Below are positions 9,014 through 18,086 of a stretch of DNA of 64,000 nucleotides, in pieces. A program made the position numbers and the translations under genes. Source of the stretch: Bacillus sp. B-jedd (GTDB taxonomy: Bacteria; Bacillota; Bacilli; Bacillales; Cytobacillaceae); assembly GCF_000821085.1 (NCBI RefSeq), contig NZ_CCXR01000001.1, positions 3,245,001-3,309,000 of the forward strand. The letters run 5' to 3'. Every line of letters begins with the position of its first letter. Within the stretch, counting starts at the first letter, position 1. The notes under the pieces were generated by a model. That model did no database searches. It was given only the letters and a program-made list of their open reading frames with translations, and was not told where the DNA came from.

Positions 9014-10504
9014 CTACTTGCGAACAGCTTCGTAGTCTTCAGGCGAGTAATCCTTGTCTGGGCTCCAGTTTGAGAATTTGAAATCATCTTTGCCCACTTT
9101 GGCGCCTTCAGCCTTCGCAGCTTCAATCGCCTGGTCAACTGCTGTATTTACATTCTTGGCCAATAGCTTCAACTGATCTTTCGGATCCTTCAAGGCTCCA
9201 GCAACGACTCCTTGAAGAATATCGCCAAGGCCTGGCTGTGGATCTTTATATTTTGCAAAAATAGCTGATGTTTCTGGGTTCCTGATTTCAACACTTGGTG
9301 CAAGACGTGAATTTTCCATAGCAAGCTCGTAATATTGCTTGAATTGCTCGATATCTGCTGCGCTTTCGTTTACATCCTTCAGCATGGAGAAACGGTCGCC
9401 CGCTTTAACAAGGACGGACTGGTAATCTTTGCTGAAGTATTCTTTAAGGTATAGAGCTGCTTCTTCAGGGTGCTTCGATGTTTTAGCCATTCCAAGCCAA
9501 GGCTGGAAGTTCGGGCGCGGCAGGTAGCCTTCGCGTCCGCTGTCTGGAACAGGTGGAGCCATTACGCCGAAATCAAGATCCGGGTTGTCCTTCTGCCAAA
9601 CGCCGATACACCATTCTCCCTGGATGATGAATCCAGCTTGTCCCTGGCCGAATAATGCGCGAGCTTCTGGAGCTGCGATGCTCATTGTTTTCGGATGGTA
9701 GCTTCCGTCATCCTTCATGCCTTTGAACAGGTTCATGACATCCAACACAGCTTTTGAATCATAATTTGCATCGTTTGTGACAAGTGAAAGTGGGGAATGC
9801 GGGTTCAGGCCGCTTCCGCCTTGTGCGGACCAGTCAATGACCGGGTTCTTCCAGCGGACAATTGTTTTGCCGCCTTCAATGATTCCGTACGCTTTACCTT
9901 TTGAAGCTTTTGTGATTGCTTTGGCCGCATCGCGGAACTCGCTGTATGTTTTTGGCGGGTTCTCTGGGTCAAGGCCCGCTTCTTTAAATAAAGCTTTGTT
10001 ATAGAATACGAGTGTATTTGGCAAGTCAAGTTTTGCAGGGATTGTATAGATTTTTCCGTCCTGCATAGTCATGCCTTCTACAAAAACGCCATCCATGAAA
10101 CGGCTTTTGAATTCATCATCGAGATACTTGTCAAGCGGCTGGTACCAGTCGCCGGCAACCGCCGTGCTGAGCTTCATGCCCGGAGGGATTGGAAAAAGGT
10201 CCGGAGCGTCTCCCGATTTAATTGCAGTGGTAATTGTGTTTTGAAACTGATCGCTAGTAAGCAATGTGTATTCGATCTTAATATTCGGGTGCCTAGCTTC
10301 GAAATCCTTAATGAATTGGTCGCGGTAAGGCTTTTCGCTGTCCGCCCAGTCCATTACGCGAAGTGTGACTTGTTCTTTTGAATCACCTTTGGCCTGGCTC
10401 TTCTTTTTCTCGCCAGCCGAATCCGAGTTGCTGCAAGCAGTAAAGACTTGTAAAATCAGTACCATCGCAAGCAAAAATCCTAACGTTTTAAACTTCCGTT
10501 TCAT
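9014..10504 (-). CDS. Extracellular solute-binding lipoprotein of a sugar ABC importer
   Basis: Family 1 solute-binding protein of 496 residues. A type II signal peptide ends in the lipobox VFTAC with the lipidated Cys at 24, so it is anchored outside the membrane. The mature part begins with a Ser/Lys linker, and the two-lobe fold is indicated by VTLRVMDWADSE and FEARHPNIKIEY. At about 496 residues it is at the long end of the CUT1 range, as for proteins binding larger oligosaccharides. It is the first gene of the importer operon. It has an upstream non-coding region of about 235 bases with a weak cre-like match at 10576-10589 (two mismatches), which was not called separately. Confidence 0.93.
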   Translation of the reverse strand: MKRKFKTLGFLLAMVLILQVFTACSNSDSAGEKKKSQAKGDSKEQVTLRVMDWADSEKPYRDQFIKDFEARHPNIKIEYTLLTSDQFQNTITTAIKSGDAPDLFPIPPGMKLSTAVAGDWYQPLDKYLDDEFKSRFMDGVFVEGMTMQDGKIYTIPAKLDLPNTLVFYNKALFKEAGLDPENPPKTYSEFRDAAKAITKASKGKAYGIIEGGKTIVRWKNPVIDWSAQGGSGLNPHSPLSLVTNDANYDSKAVLDVMNLFKGMKDDGSYHPKTMSIAAPEARALFGQGQAGFIIQGEWCIGVWQKDNPDLDFGVMAPPVPDSGREGYLPRPNFQPWLGMAKTSKHPEEAALYLKEYFSKDYQSVLVKAGDRFSMLKDVNESAADIEQFKQYYELAMENSRLAPSVEIRNPETSAIFAKYKDPQPGLGDILQGVVAGALKDPKDQLKLLAKNVNTAVDQAIEAAKAEGAKVGKDDFKFSNWSPDKDYSPEDYEAVRK

Positions 10505-10639
10505 GTTAAATCCCCCTTCTGACTAATCCTCTTCCAATTGGAAAACCATCCAAAATTCCCCATAAACAGTACATTTGAAGGCGTTTCCATAACACACTGA
10601 AAAGTGGGTTGGTTCCATCATAAAGAATTTCGCACAATT

Positions 10640-10685
10640 CGACAATGTAGAGAAGAATCTAATTTTTGTATTTTTGATACTTTAT
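10640..10685 (-). other. 46-base segment resembling the end of the AraC gene
   Basis: Upstream of the importer operon, the segment containing GACAATGTAGAGA and TTTTTGATACTTTA closely resembles the last 45 bases of the AraC regulator gene near 16517-16560 (CACAATGTAGAGA, ATTTTGATACTTTT). By eye about two thirds of the bases agree. It may be the remnant of a second AraC-type gene once next to the importer, or a shared regulatory sequence. The rest of 10505-10739 shows nothing clear. Confidence 0.35.
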
Positions 10686-10739
10686 AGAAAATAAAAACTA
10701 CCCCAATTTTCTCCCTAAACGGCATTGCGGATATTAAAA

Positions 10740-10766
10740 AATGAAGCAGTAAACCCCTGCTTCATT
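10740..10766 (-). terminator. Intrinsic terminator after the GH20 gene
   Basis: A 10-bp perfect stem (AATGAAGCAG against CTGCTTCATT) with a 7-base loop is followed on the minus strand by TTTTT. It lies 11 bases after the GH20 stop. The opposite strand also has T-rich sequence, so it could work in both directions. Confidence 0.8.
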
Positions 10767-10776
10767 TTCTAATTAT

Positions 10777-12666
10777 TTAAATTCCCGCTATGACGGAAGG
10801 GGTGGCGATGGTGTGCCATAAATTGTTGCTGATTGGTTTTGCAAGGCCCTCATCCCCGCGGCCATCGAAGTAGAGGATTTCCTGCTCAAGTTCCTCGAGC
10901 CGGTCGAAACGGCCGTCGAGGTAGCCGCTAATCCGGATTATAGCTGTTTGGATGCGCTGCAAAAGTCCGCCCATGCGCAGGTCGAAGGCATCAAGTCCAA
11001 AAATCTTATTCTCAGCAAGCCACTGCTCATGATACGCTTCGATGAATTCCTCCGCCCTTTTCTTCAAATCTGGCAGAATCGTCCCGCTAAATTTTTCAAG
11101 TGCAGCGTTATCCCTTGTTAGGTAAGCCTCCCTGATGCCGATGCCGACACCGCTTTTTAGTTCAAGCAGCCGGCTCAAACGGTATTGTGTCTCAAACAAC
11201 GACCGCCATTCTCCATTCCGTTCCGTGCAGCGCCTGAAGAAATCAGCACATTCCCAATAATGCGCCGCATATGCTGCTGGTTCGACATGCTTATCAAATA
11301 ACCCGTATAGAACGTCCTGGTACAGCAGATACTTCGGCGGGTTGATGGAATGGACCGTCTGTGGCGGATGGTCTGGTACAAGCATTGTTTTATCAAGATT
11401 CAGGAAATCATCGTATTTGCCACCAACACACGTTTCAAAGCGATCCTCGAGGAAACTCGTTGGCGCGCTGCCTCTATAACATAGCTCCGCCCACAGCTGC
11501 AACGTAGGCAGGACTGAATATAACGAAGCCTCCGCCCCATTATCACCCCATGCCGTAATGATGACCTCATCGATTCCATTCAGCACGCAGCTCCTGTGCG
11601 CCTTTTTGCCAATAAGGCGGCTGAAGTGGTTGTTCGGAGAAAAGCCCATCCATTTCCAAGCCCCTCCAGCAAAAATAATCCGGTCGCTCAACTGCTTATG
11701 CTTTCGCAGCATCCCATCGTACATCTCTGAGTCAACCGAATAATAATCCCAATAAACAAGTGTGATATCATCAGGAATCATTTCAATGACTTCTTCCTTG
11801 ATCGGGCTGTTGATGTCATAATATTCACCAGCGCTAGCCAGACGGAAGAACATATCGCTCCACATCATCGGCTTATAGCCGTACTTCCTGGCAATCTCCA
11901 TCACTTTTGCAAAATGCTTCAGCATGAGCGCCGTCCGGTCGTGATAGCCATGCTTGTCCAGATACTTTCCAAGCCCCATCATATGGGCTTCATCCATGCC
12001 AATATTGATTTTCCTGCTCGAAATATTCTCGGACATCGTCCGGAACATCGATTCAATCAGTTCATACGTTTTTTCCTCATCAATGAGCAGTATGTCATTG
12101 CAATCCAGCACATCGGAAAATGCCTGCCATTTAAGGGCACTGCCTAGATGGGCAAGCGTCTGGATGCACGGGACGAGTTCAATCCCGAACTTTTGCGCGT
12201 AAAGATCCATGCTTTTCAGCTCGGCGCCCGTATACCTTCCGCGCAAATAACCGAAGTAAGGGTATTCCTTGATTTCATATGTATCCTCTGTGTAAAGCTG
12301 GACCGTCGAATAGCCCATCAAAGCCAAATGCCTGATCATCCTCTCATATGTAGCGGCAGTCGGCACAGCATTGCGCGAGCAGTCGATCATCATGCCGAGG
12401 CTCTGATAAGCGGGAATTTCCGCGATTTCAAATGGTTTCTGTTTTCTGATCCCTTCAACCAAGAGGCCGAGAGCCCGAAAACATTCTTGCGGTTTGCAGT
12501 AGCGGACAACCGCTTTTTCACCGTCAAAAGAAACCCCGATCCCTGAAGCAGCCGCTTCAAACGAAACGGGTATTCCTTCTTCGGACAGCTGGATGTCAAG
12601 TAAATCCCCCAGCTCCCCGGCCGCGGAAAGCTGCTGTTCAGTTAAGCCGATTAAATTTATTTTCAT
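10777..12666 (-). CDS. Cytosolic glycoside hydrolase family 20 (beta-N-acetylhexosaminidase-like)
   Basis: Enzyme of 629 residues predicted to remove terminal GlcNAc, GalNAc or a related sugar. An N-terminal GH20b-type domain (about 1-90) precedes a TIM barrel that starts near SLGMMIDCSRNAVPT. The catalytic Asp-Glu pair is D225-E226 in INIGMDEAH, matching the GH20 assisted-catalysis motif. No signal peptide is present, so it works inside the cell, after uptake. The long C-terminal helical region (about 430-629) is typical of this Firmicute subgroup. AGGAGG lies 9 bases before the ATG. With the sulfatase it suggests a pathway for a sulfated hexosamine oligosaccharide. Confidence 0.88.
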   Translation of the reverse strand: MKINLIGLTEQQLSAAGELGDLLDIQLSEEGIPVSFEAAASGIGVSFDGEKAVVRYCKPQECFRALGLLVEGIRKQKPFEIAEIPAYQSLGMMIDCSRNAVPTAATYERMIRHLALMGYSTVQLYTEDTYEIKEYPYFGYLRGRYTGAELKSMDLYAQKFGIELVPCIQTLAHLGSALKWQAFSDVLDCNDILLIDEEKTYELIESMFRTMSENISSRKINIGMDEAHMMGLGKYLDKHGYHDRTALMLKHFAKVMEIARKYGYKPMMWSDMFFRLASAGEYYDINSPIKEEVIEMIPDDITLVYWDYYSVDSEMYDGMLRKHKQLSDRIIFAGGAWKWMGFSPNNHFSRLIGKKAHRSCVLNGIDEVIITAWGDNGAEASLYSVLPTLQLWAELCYRGSAPTSFLEDRFETCVGGKYDDFLNLDKTMLVPDHPPQTVHSINPPKYLLYQDVLYGLFDKHVEPAAYAAHYWECADFFRRCTERNGEWRSLFETQYRLSRLLELKSGVGIGIREAYLTRDNAALEKFSGTILPDLKKRAEEFIEAYHEQWLAENKIFGLDAFDLRMGGLLQRIQTAIIRISGYLDGRFDRLEELEQEILYFDGRGDEGLAKPISNNLWHTIATPSVIAGI

Positions 12667-12725
12667 GATGTGTAACCTCCTATGAGTGTACGCGAGATTG
12701 CCGGTTCGTGATGTTGTTAAGGAAA

Positions 12726-12758
12726 GAGGCTGCCGCTAATTAAAGGCCGGGCAGCCTC
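12726..12758 (-). terminator. Hairpin between the beta-helix and GH20 genes
   Basis: GAGGCTGCC pairs with GGCAGCCTC around a 15-base loop. On the minus strand it follows the beta-helix gene stop by about 70 bases and precedes the GH20 start. The T-tract is stronger on the plus strand (TTTTTT), so direction is uncertain. Either a terminator for the secreted protein or an attenuating hairpin in front of GH20. Confidence 0.55.
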
Positions 12759-12827
12759 CTGATGATTTTTTGCCTAAAAAGCTTGTTTTTCTGTTCTACA
12801 AGGCTATTTCTTCCCGTTTCAAGCGGC

Positions 12828-15800
12828 TTACTTCCTAAGATAACCGATATCGTCGAGAAGGAGCTTAGCGAATTCCGGATCAAGATGTTTTCCAGCCTGG
12901 GCGCTTACTTCGTTTTCTAGCGATTGCAACGCATTGAGAAACATTTTTTTATCCATTGAGCCTGCCTCTGCCTGCCGTGCTTTTGCAAGAAGGCTGTTCA
13001 GTACGCCTTTATTTTCAATAAACCCCTTGTCCAAGCCGGCGTGCAAAATGTCGTCTAAATGGGCGGCATCCACAAGAACATTAAGCGTGAATTCCTGGAT
13101 GGTTTCATTCCCTGCAACATCCGCGGCCTTCACGACGATGGAATGTTTCCCGGCAGATAGAGAGAGCGCCTCAAGGGTTGTGTAGTTATCGATTAAACTG
13201 CCATCCAGTTCGATCAGGCTCGACGCCACTCCGCTCAATCCGTCCGCTACATCAAACTGAATCACTGGCGCTTCTGATTGGTAAACATCCAGCGGCTGGG
13301 CCGGATTAATCAAAGGTGCAGACCGGTCAATTTTGACAAAAGAGGCTTTAAGCTCTTCAATATTGCCTGTCCAATCGATGCTGTAATAACGAAGCAAATG
13401 GACACCTTCGTCTTGAAGGGTAACGGACGAGCCTTCGGTAAAAGGACCGCCATCGACGCTGTAAAAAGTTTTCGCGGCCCCGCTTCCTTCATCAGTCGCC
13501 GATAGGGCAACGGTCTGGTCGCCGCGTTCCCAATTGCTGCTGGCATTATCGGATGTCACTGGAGGCGTGGTATCCGCCTCGGCTGGAATGCCGTAAACTT
13601 GCGCTTCGACATAATGGTTCCAGACGTTGCCGATACTGCCGTTCGACCAGAAACGGACATATCTTGCTTTTACCGGGGCAAAAGTGATTTCCTTGCCATC
13701 GGCTGTTTCTTTATATTCAAGGTCAGCTCCGATTCCCTGGCCGGCGCTGTTATCGGCGTCGTTGTTGAATACGGTCGTGACCCCGCTCGTAAAGTCCGGG
13801 TTGTTGGACAGCTGGACGATTACGTCTTTATAAATCCTTTTATTATCAAAATAATGCCAAAGTTTCACACTGCTCAGTTCATACTCAGTGCCAAGGTCGA
13901 GCTGCATCCACTGCAGGTCGCGCCCCAGCCCGGCGAACTGGTTCGGATCATTCGCAAGACCATCGGTGATCCGGTCGGCATTATTAATAAAGCTGCTTGA
14001 TTTCGAGGTCTTACCGAGTGCAACATTCACTGGCGTCGTGCTTGTCCCGTACACCTTCGCTTCGACATAATGGTTCCAGACGTTTGACTTGCTGCCGTTT
14101 GACCAGAAGCGGATATATCTGCCCTCTGCCGGCGCGAAAGTAATTTCTTTTCCGTCGGCGGATTCCTTATATTCAAGGTCTGTCCCGGCTCCCTGGCCGG
14201 CACTGTTGTCAGCGTCGTTATTGAAAACGGTCGTCACTTTACCGGAAAAATCAGGTGTATCCGAAATTTGCACGATGACATCGTTGTACGTCCTGCTTTC
14301 GGCAAAATAATGCCAAAGCTTGACGCGTCCAATTTTGTACTCCCCGCCAAGATCCAGCTGCATCCACTGAAGGCCTTTGTCCAGTCCGGTAAACTGGTTG
14401 GAATCGCTGGCAAGGCCGTCCGTCGCGCGGGCCGCATTTTGTATGAAACTGCCCGAGGTTGGAATTTTGCCAAGAGCGATATTGCCTTCGTCGTCACCCT
14501 GTCCTGGCGGAGTTTCTTCTTCCTCACCTGGAGGCGGAGTTTCCTTTTCGGTCTGCTGTTCATATGCACCGCGATCAGGCTGCTGGAAGTATAGTGGATT
14601 GCCCCAGAAATCCCTTCCGCCATTAGCTGCCATTGCCGTGCCGGTGTTGATGGCCGGTGAATAAGGCTTCAACTTGTAGCCGTCAAGGTCATCAATGCCA
14701 GTCGCCACGCCTGGATTGACGAACGCCGGGTTCGACGTCAGCATATTCGCGTCTGGTATGATAGCTTTCGATGGGACATTATTGCCGTAAAATAAGTTGC
14801 TGTCGTATGTCCAACCCGGCTTGCCGGCATAGCCGCCAGTGCCGAGATTATAGAAAATGTTGTTTTTGAAAATCGCTTCGCCATTGCCAGCAGGGGCGTT
14901 GCCGTTCTGGTCAATGAGCAGATTATTTTTTATGCCGGGCCCGACATAAAAGACATTGTTATAAAATTGCATATTGCTATAGTTGCTGCCGCCGCAGACC
15001 GTGATCATCTGGTAATGGTCGTTCTGGCTGATGTTGTAGCGGAAAATCCCATCCGAAACAGAGCCATTCTTTTCGTTTTGGCAGATCAGTACAGTGCCGC
15101 CTTCATTGTCATGGCTGTAGTTGTATTGGAAAATAAGCCCCTTCGTGCCGTTGTCATAATCAAACGACATACCATCTTTAATTGTTTTCCCGCCGGAAAC
15201 TTCATTGAACTGATAGACGGTATAGTCGCCGTTGTATGTCCACAGCGCGGCATTGTAATCAATCTTTGCCTCATTGTAGCCGTGAACCCGGTTATGCTCG
15301 ACCAGCGCGCCAGTTGTGATATGCGGAACAATTCCGTCACCGCTCACATGGAGGACTTCATTACCGCGGATGACGACTTTCGTTGCTGGCGTCCACGGGA
15401 TTGTTGGATCCACAACTGGCCCGCCCTGCTGTTCACGGTGCGTCCAGGCGGAATTGACCATTATACCAGTCCGGGTCACATTCTCGACTTTATTGTTTTC
15501 AATCAGCACGTTGTCAAATTTCGTAACGCGGTACGGCCGGCCTTCCTGATTCCTTCTCACTAGGACATTGATGCCCGCGCTTCCGTAAACGCCCTTTTTG
15601 TGAAGACCATTCACATTATGGACGTAAAGGTCATGGATATGGATATTATGCAAAACCGCTACGTTTTCAATATCAGTCGTGTCACCTGCCATGTAATCTT
15701 CGCCGATGACCTGGACTCCTGTCCTCGGCTCGGTTCCCTGTTCAGGCGTATGATTGGTCACTTCGAGATTGCCAATGCTCCAATGCTCCTGATTATATAG

Positions 15801-16187
15801 GCCGATGACGTAAGGGACCCCTTCCCCTTCGATCAACGGCTTTGCCCCTTCGCCATATTTATCAAGGACGATTGGATTTTCCTCCGTTCCTGATCCGAGC
15901 GGCTTAAGCGTTCCTTTCCAGCGTTCCCCGGCTTTGAGAAGAATCCTATCGCCAGGCTGAAAGGTAACTGAGTTTACTTTCTCCAGTGACCTCCATGCAG
16001 TTTGTTCTGTTGTCCCGGCATTGGCATCATCTCCGTTTGTCGCGTCAACATAATACGTCACGCCTGTTGCCTGGGCCTCAGCTGTTCCGGATTGAGCCGC
16101 GGCTGCCGCAGCGCTTGCGCTGGCTTCCGGAAATAGCGAAAAACTGAAAAAGATCAATACCCAAATGCTTAACCATTTTCTTTTCAT
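12828..16187 (-). CDS. Secreted right-handed beta-helix protein with two F5/8 C-like modules
   Basis: Secreted multidomain protein of about 1119 residues. A signal peptide (hydrophobic core WVLIFFSFSLF, then EASASA) is followed by a pectate-lyase-like parallel beta-helix starting YYVDATNGDDANAG, running to about 540. After a Pro/Glu-rich linker come two near-identical discoidin (F5/8 type C) modules, each with the pattern LQWMQLDLG, VKLWHYF, FNNDADNSAGQG and NVWNHYVEA. Then come Ig-like segments (DNASSNWERGDQTVALSATD) and a helical C-terminus. The fold suits polysaccharide lyases and hydrolases, and the discoidin modules suit sugar binding, but no family-specific catalytic set was identified. 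The ATG at 16187 gives a normal signal peptide; 16217 is an alternative. Confidence 0.85.
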   Translation of the reverse strand: MKRKWLSIWVLIFFSFSLFPEASASAAAAAAQSGTAEAQATGVTYYVDATNGDDANAGTTEQTAWRSLEKVNSVTFQPGDRILLKAGERWKGTLKPLGSGTEENPIVLDKYGEGAKPLIEGEGVPYVIGLYNQEHWSIGNLEVTNHTPEQGTEPRTGVQVIGEDYMAGDTTDIENVAVLHNIHIHDLYVHNVNGLHKKGVYGSAGINVLVRRNQEGRPYRVTKFDNVLIENNKVENVTRTGIMVNSAWTHREQQGGPVVDPTIPWTPATKVVIRGNEVLHVSGDGIVPHITTGALVEHNRVHGYNEAKIDYNAALWTYNGDYTVYQFNEVSGGKTIKDGMSFDYDNGTKGLIFQYNYSHDNEGGTVLICQNEKNGSVSDGIFRYNISQNDHYQMITVCGGSNYSNMQFYNNVFYVGPGIKNNLLIDQNGNAPAGNGEAIFKNNIFYNLGTGGYAGKPGWTYDSNLFYGNNVPSKAIIPDANMLTSNPAFVNPGVATGIDDLDGYKLKPYSPAINTGTAMAANGGRDFWGNPLYFQQPDRGAYEQQTEKETPPPGEEEETPPGQGDDEGNIALGKIPTSGSFIQNAARATDGLASDSNQFTGLDKGLQWMQLDLGGEYKIGRVKLWHYFAESRTYNDVIVQISDTPDFSGKVTTVFNNDADNSAGQGAGTDLEYKESADGKEITFAPAEGRYIRFWSNGSKSNVWNHYVEAKVYGTSTTPVNVALGKTSKSSSFINNADRITDGLANDPNQFAGLGRDLQWMQLDLGTEYELSSVKLWHYFDNKRIYKDVIVQLSNNPDFTSGVTTVFNNDADNSAGQGIGADLEYKETADGKEITFAPVKARYVRFWSNGSIGNVWNHYVEAQVYGIPAEADTTPPVTSDNASSNWERGDQTVALSATDEGSGAAKTFYSVDGGPFTEGSSVTLQDEGVHLLRYYSIDWTGNIEELKASFVKIDRSAPLINPAQPLDVYQSEAPVIQFDVADGLSGVASSLIELDGSLIDNYTTLEALSLSAGKHSIVVKAADVAGNETIQEFTLNVLVDAAHLDDILHAGLDKGFIENKGVLNSLLAKARQAEAGSMDKKMFLNALQSLENEVSAQAGKHLDPEFAKLLLDDIGYLRK

Positions 16188-16250
16188 TCCATCCATCCTT
16201 CCCTTCATTTTCGTCATTTGCCCCTAGGTCGGGGCCCTTCATGGCAAAAT

Positions 16251-16291
16251 AAAAAAGCAGCTTCCTGACAATGTTTTTGCCAGCAAGCTGC
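16251..16291 (-). terminator. Terminator-like hairpin in the beta-helix gene leader
   Basis: GCAGCTT pairs with AAGCTGC and is followed on the minus strand by TTTTTTATTTT. It lies after the AraC gene and only about 65 bases before the beta-helix gene start. It could end the AraC transcript, or be an attenuator if the beta-helix promoter lies further upstream, between 16292 and 16505. No good promoter was seen between the hairpin and the start codon. Confidence 0.65.
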
Positions 16292-16460
16292 AGAGTGTTT
16301 CAATCGTCGGTTTTATGGGGGGATTTTTTAAACTTGTAAAAAAAGACAAAAATTCAAATGTGATTCCATTGTATTGAACCGGCTTTTAGCTTATGCAAAA
16401 CAGGCCCGAACTCTTCTCTTTTCAAGCGAATTATCCCCTTATTGCCATAACTGCCGTGAT

Positions 16461-16474
16461 TGAACACGTTTACA
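16461..16474 (-). promoter_or_regulatory. Candidate cre (CcpA) site
   Basis: TGAACACGTTTACA matches the cre consensus TGWAANCGNTNWCA at all but one fixed position. It lies upstream of the beta-helix gene, where catabolite repression would be expected for a glycan-use gene. The rest of the 318-base gap holds the hairpin described at 16251-16291. Confidence 0.5.
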
Positions 16475-16505
16475 TTTTGCCGTTATGGTTAATAGTAGTA
16501 AACTT

Positions 16506-17351
16506 CTAATGCTCCCACAATGTAGAGACGAGTCCTCTTTTTGTAATTTTGATACTTTTTCGAAATTCGCTCGGGGATATCTTGAACGCATTTTTAAAGC
16601 TGTGATTAAAATGAGGAGAATCACAAAATCCGCATCTTTGCGCAATGGCTTCTATTGTTTCATCGGTCGTTTCAAGCAGCCGTTTTGCCTGAAGCAGCCT
16701 TAGCTTTTTCACCATTTTCATCGGGGTCAGTCCGTAAATTTCCTTAAAGGCCCGGCTGAAATAAACCGGATTCATATGGTAAATTTGCGCGAGATCTTCC
16801 CGGGTAATATTGTCGCCAAGGTGATTTTCGATGTAATGAAGAACGTTGTTAAAGCGGTCGGTGATATAGGCTTCATTAGGGGATGATTTCCCGCCCAGCC
16901 TGGCGCTTTCGAGAATTTCCTGGAGAAGGGTAAACGCCAGGAAACTCGTCTGGACCGATCTGAACTCATTCGATTCCTGCAGCCAGACGCTTCTCAACTC
17001 ATCAAACTTCTCCTCGTAAAATTCCGGATTGCGGATTGTCACTACTTTCCCCAAAGGATACAGGCTGAAAAAATCAACCTCCCCCATCACCTTCAAATCA
17101 ATATTGAACAGGTAATGAATCCCATCCGTCTTCGAAATCACATTAAACGGTGAATTAGGCCTATGGATCATCACATCCCCCGAGCGGGCAACATACTCCT
17201 TACCCTCAAATGTCGTCACCACTTCCCCCTTCTTCACAAACGCAACCGTACAACACGACTGGACATAATCAAAAATCACCCTTGATCGATATTGAATTTT
17301 CTTCACATCAAACAACGTAACCCTTAACTCGTCATTTACAACAAACGACAT
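16506..17351 (-). CDS. AraC-family transcriptional regulator
   Basis: Cytosolic regulator of about 281 residues. The N-terminal half is a cupin-like sensing domain (about 20-150, with GKEYVARSGDVMIHRPNSPF). The C-terminal 100 residues hold two helix-turn-helix motifs, REDLAQIYHMNPVYFSRAFK followed by EIYGLTPMKMVKKLRLLQAK, and IAQRCGFCDSPHFNHSFKNA, which is typical of AraC/XylS activators. The ATG at 17351 has AGGAGG 8 bases upstream; a GTG 9 bases earlier overlaps that site and is less likely. It probably activates the nearby secreted and import genes in response to a sugar. Its own 735-base upstream region (17352-18086) holds two repeats and a terminator. Confidence 0.9.
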   Translation of the reverse strand: MSFVVNDELRVTLFDVKKIQYRSRVIFDYVQSCCTVAFVKKGEVVTTFEGKEYVARSGDVMIHRPNSPFNVISKTDGIHYLFNIDLKVMGEVDFFSLYPLGKVVTIRNPEFYEEKFDELRSVWLQESNEFRSVQTSFLAFTLLQEILESARLGGKSSPNEAYITDRFNNVLHYIENHLGDNITREDLAQIYHMNPVYFSRAFKEIYGLTPMKMVKKLRLLQAKRLLETTDETIEAIAQRCGFCDSPHFNHSFKNAFKISPSEFRKSIKITKRGLVSTLWEH

Positions 17352-17365
17352 TTTGAACACCTCCT

Positions 17366-17396
17366 ATGAAGCGGGGGACGGTATTGCTTTCCCGTC
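17366..17396 (+). repeat. GGGGACGG-type repeat, half copy
   Basis: GAAGCGGGGGACGGTATTGC matches the left arm of the short dispersed dyad family, with a degenerate right arm (TTCCCGTC). It lies just upstream of the AraC start. Confidence 0.5.
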
Positions 17397-17439
17397 TAAC
17401 CTATTGATTTAATTTTCTCAATTTATTTTCCATACGCTA

Positions 17440-17787
17440 TGCTATCCTTGATTGTTGATTTCCACTCCTGGGACATGCTTTCCGCGGGGCGAAGCTTCGA
17501 CCTGAACTAGCTTCATGAGAAACATCCATGAATTGGCTCCGTGCAGCTTTGCGACGAGCTGAAGGATCGCTTCCCCGAATAGTCTGTGGCGCAGGAGCAT
17601 TCTTTAAAGGAGCCTCCTCGGCGTCCTAGACGCCTGTGGGGTCTCCACGTGCCGCTGCATCCCGCAGGACAACTGGCTTCTTCGAATGGGCTTTGCACGA
17701 AGGAAATGCGCTAGCATTTTCGAGGAGTCAGTCCCCTCCGTTCCAATCAACTTCACTGAAAATCAACGCTCACCTTTAAATGAGCCT
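17440..17787 (+). repeat. Dispersed repeat element, copy 2
   Basis: Longest of the three copies at 348 bases. It has the same end sequences (CTTGATTGTTGATTTCC on the left, AATCAACGCTCACC and TGAGCCT on the right) and the shared core blocks TTTCCGCGGGGCGAAGC, GGAGCCTCCTCGGCGTC and GGGGTCTCCACGTG. Compared with copy 3 it has an extra internal stretch of roughly 160 bases containing CTTCGTGCAGCTTTGCGACGAGCTGAAGG-like sequence, also present in copy 1. No transposase gene was found. Confidence 0.8.
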
Positions 17788-17943
17788 TTCCTTAAAAAAT
17801 ATAACATAGAAAAAAGAAAGAAAAGTAGTTTGATTTTCTGATTGGGAAATTTTAAGTTTGGGCTGGCTAGTTCATAGAAATAAGTGAATGTATGGTAGAG
17901 ACGATGGTTTCCTAAGTTACAGGACCGAATTTTCAACAAATAA

Positions 17944-17975
17944 TGAAGAGGCGAGACAGCAGCCTCACCTCTTCA
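17944..17975 (-). terminator. Hairpin after the lyase gene
   Basis: TGAAGAGG pairs with CCTCTTCA, extended by a short GAG/CTC inner stem. It lies about 110 bases after the argininosuccinate-lyase-like gene stop. On the minus strand it is followed by ATTATTTG, an imperfect T-tract. Confidence 0.6.
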
Positions 17976-18086
17976 TATATTCTATTTAACTGTCATACTT
18001 CAAATATCATTGCATAGGTTCTCACAAGGATCTTCCACTTGTTCATTTCTCACCTGAATGTAGCACTGGAACCGCCCCTGCTTCAC

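Noticed and set aside
10576..10589. cre site upstream of the sugar importer
   Set aside because: TGAAGGCGTTTCCA has two mismatches at fixed positions, too weak to call.
17513..17698. Small ORFs inside the dispersed repeat copies
   Set aside because: They are not conserved in frame between the three copies and start without ribosome sites.
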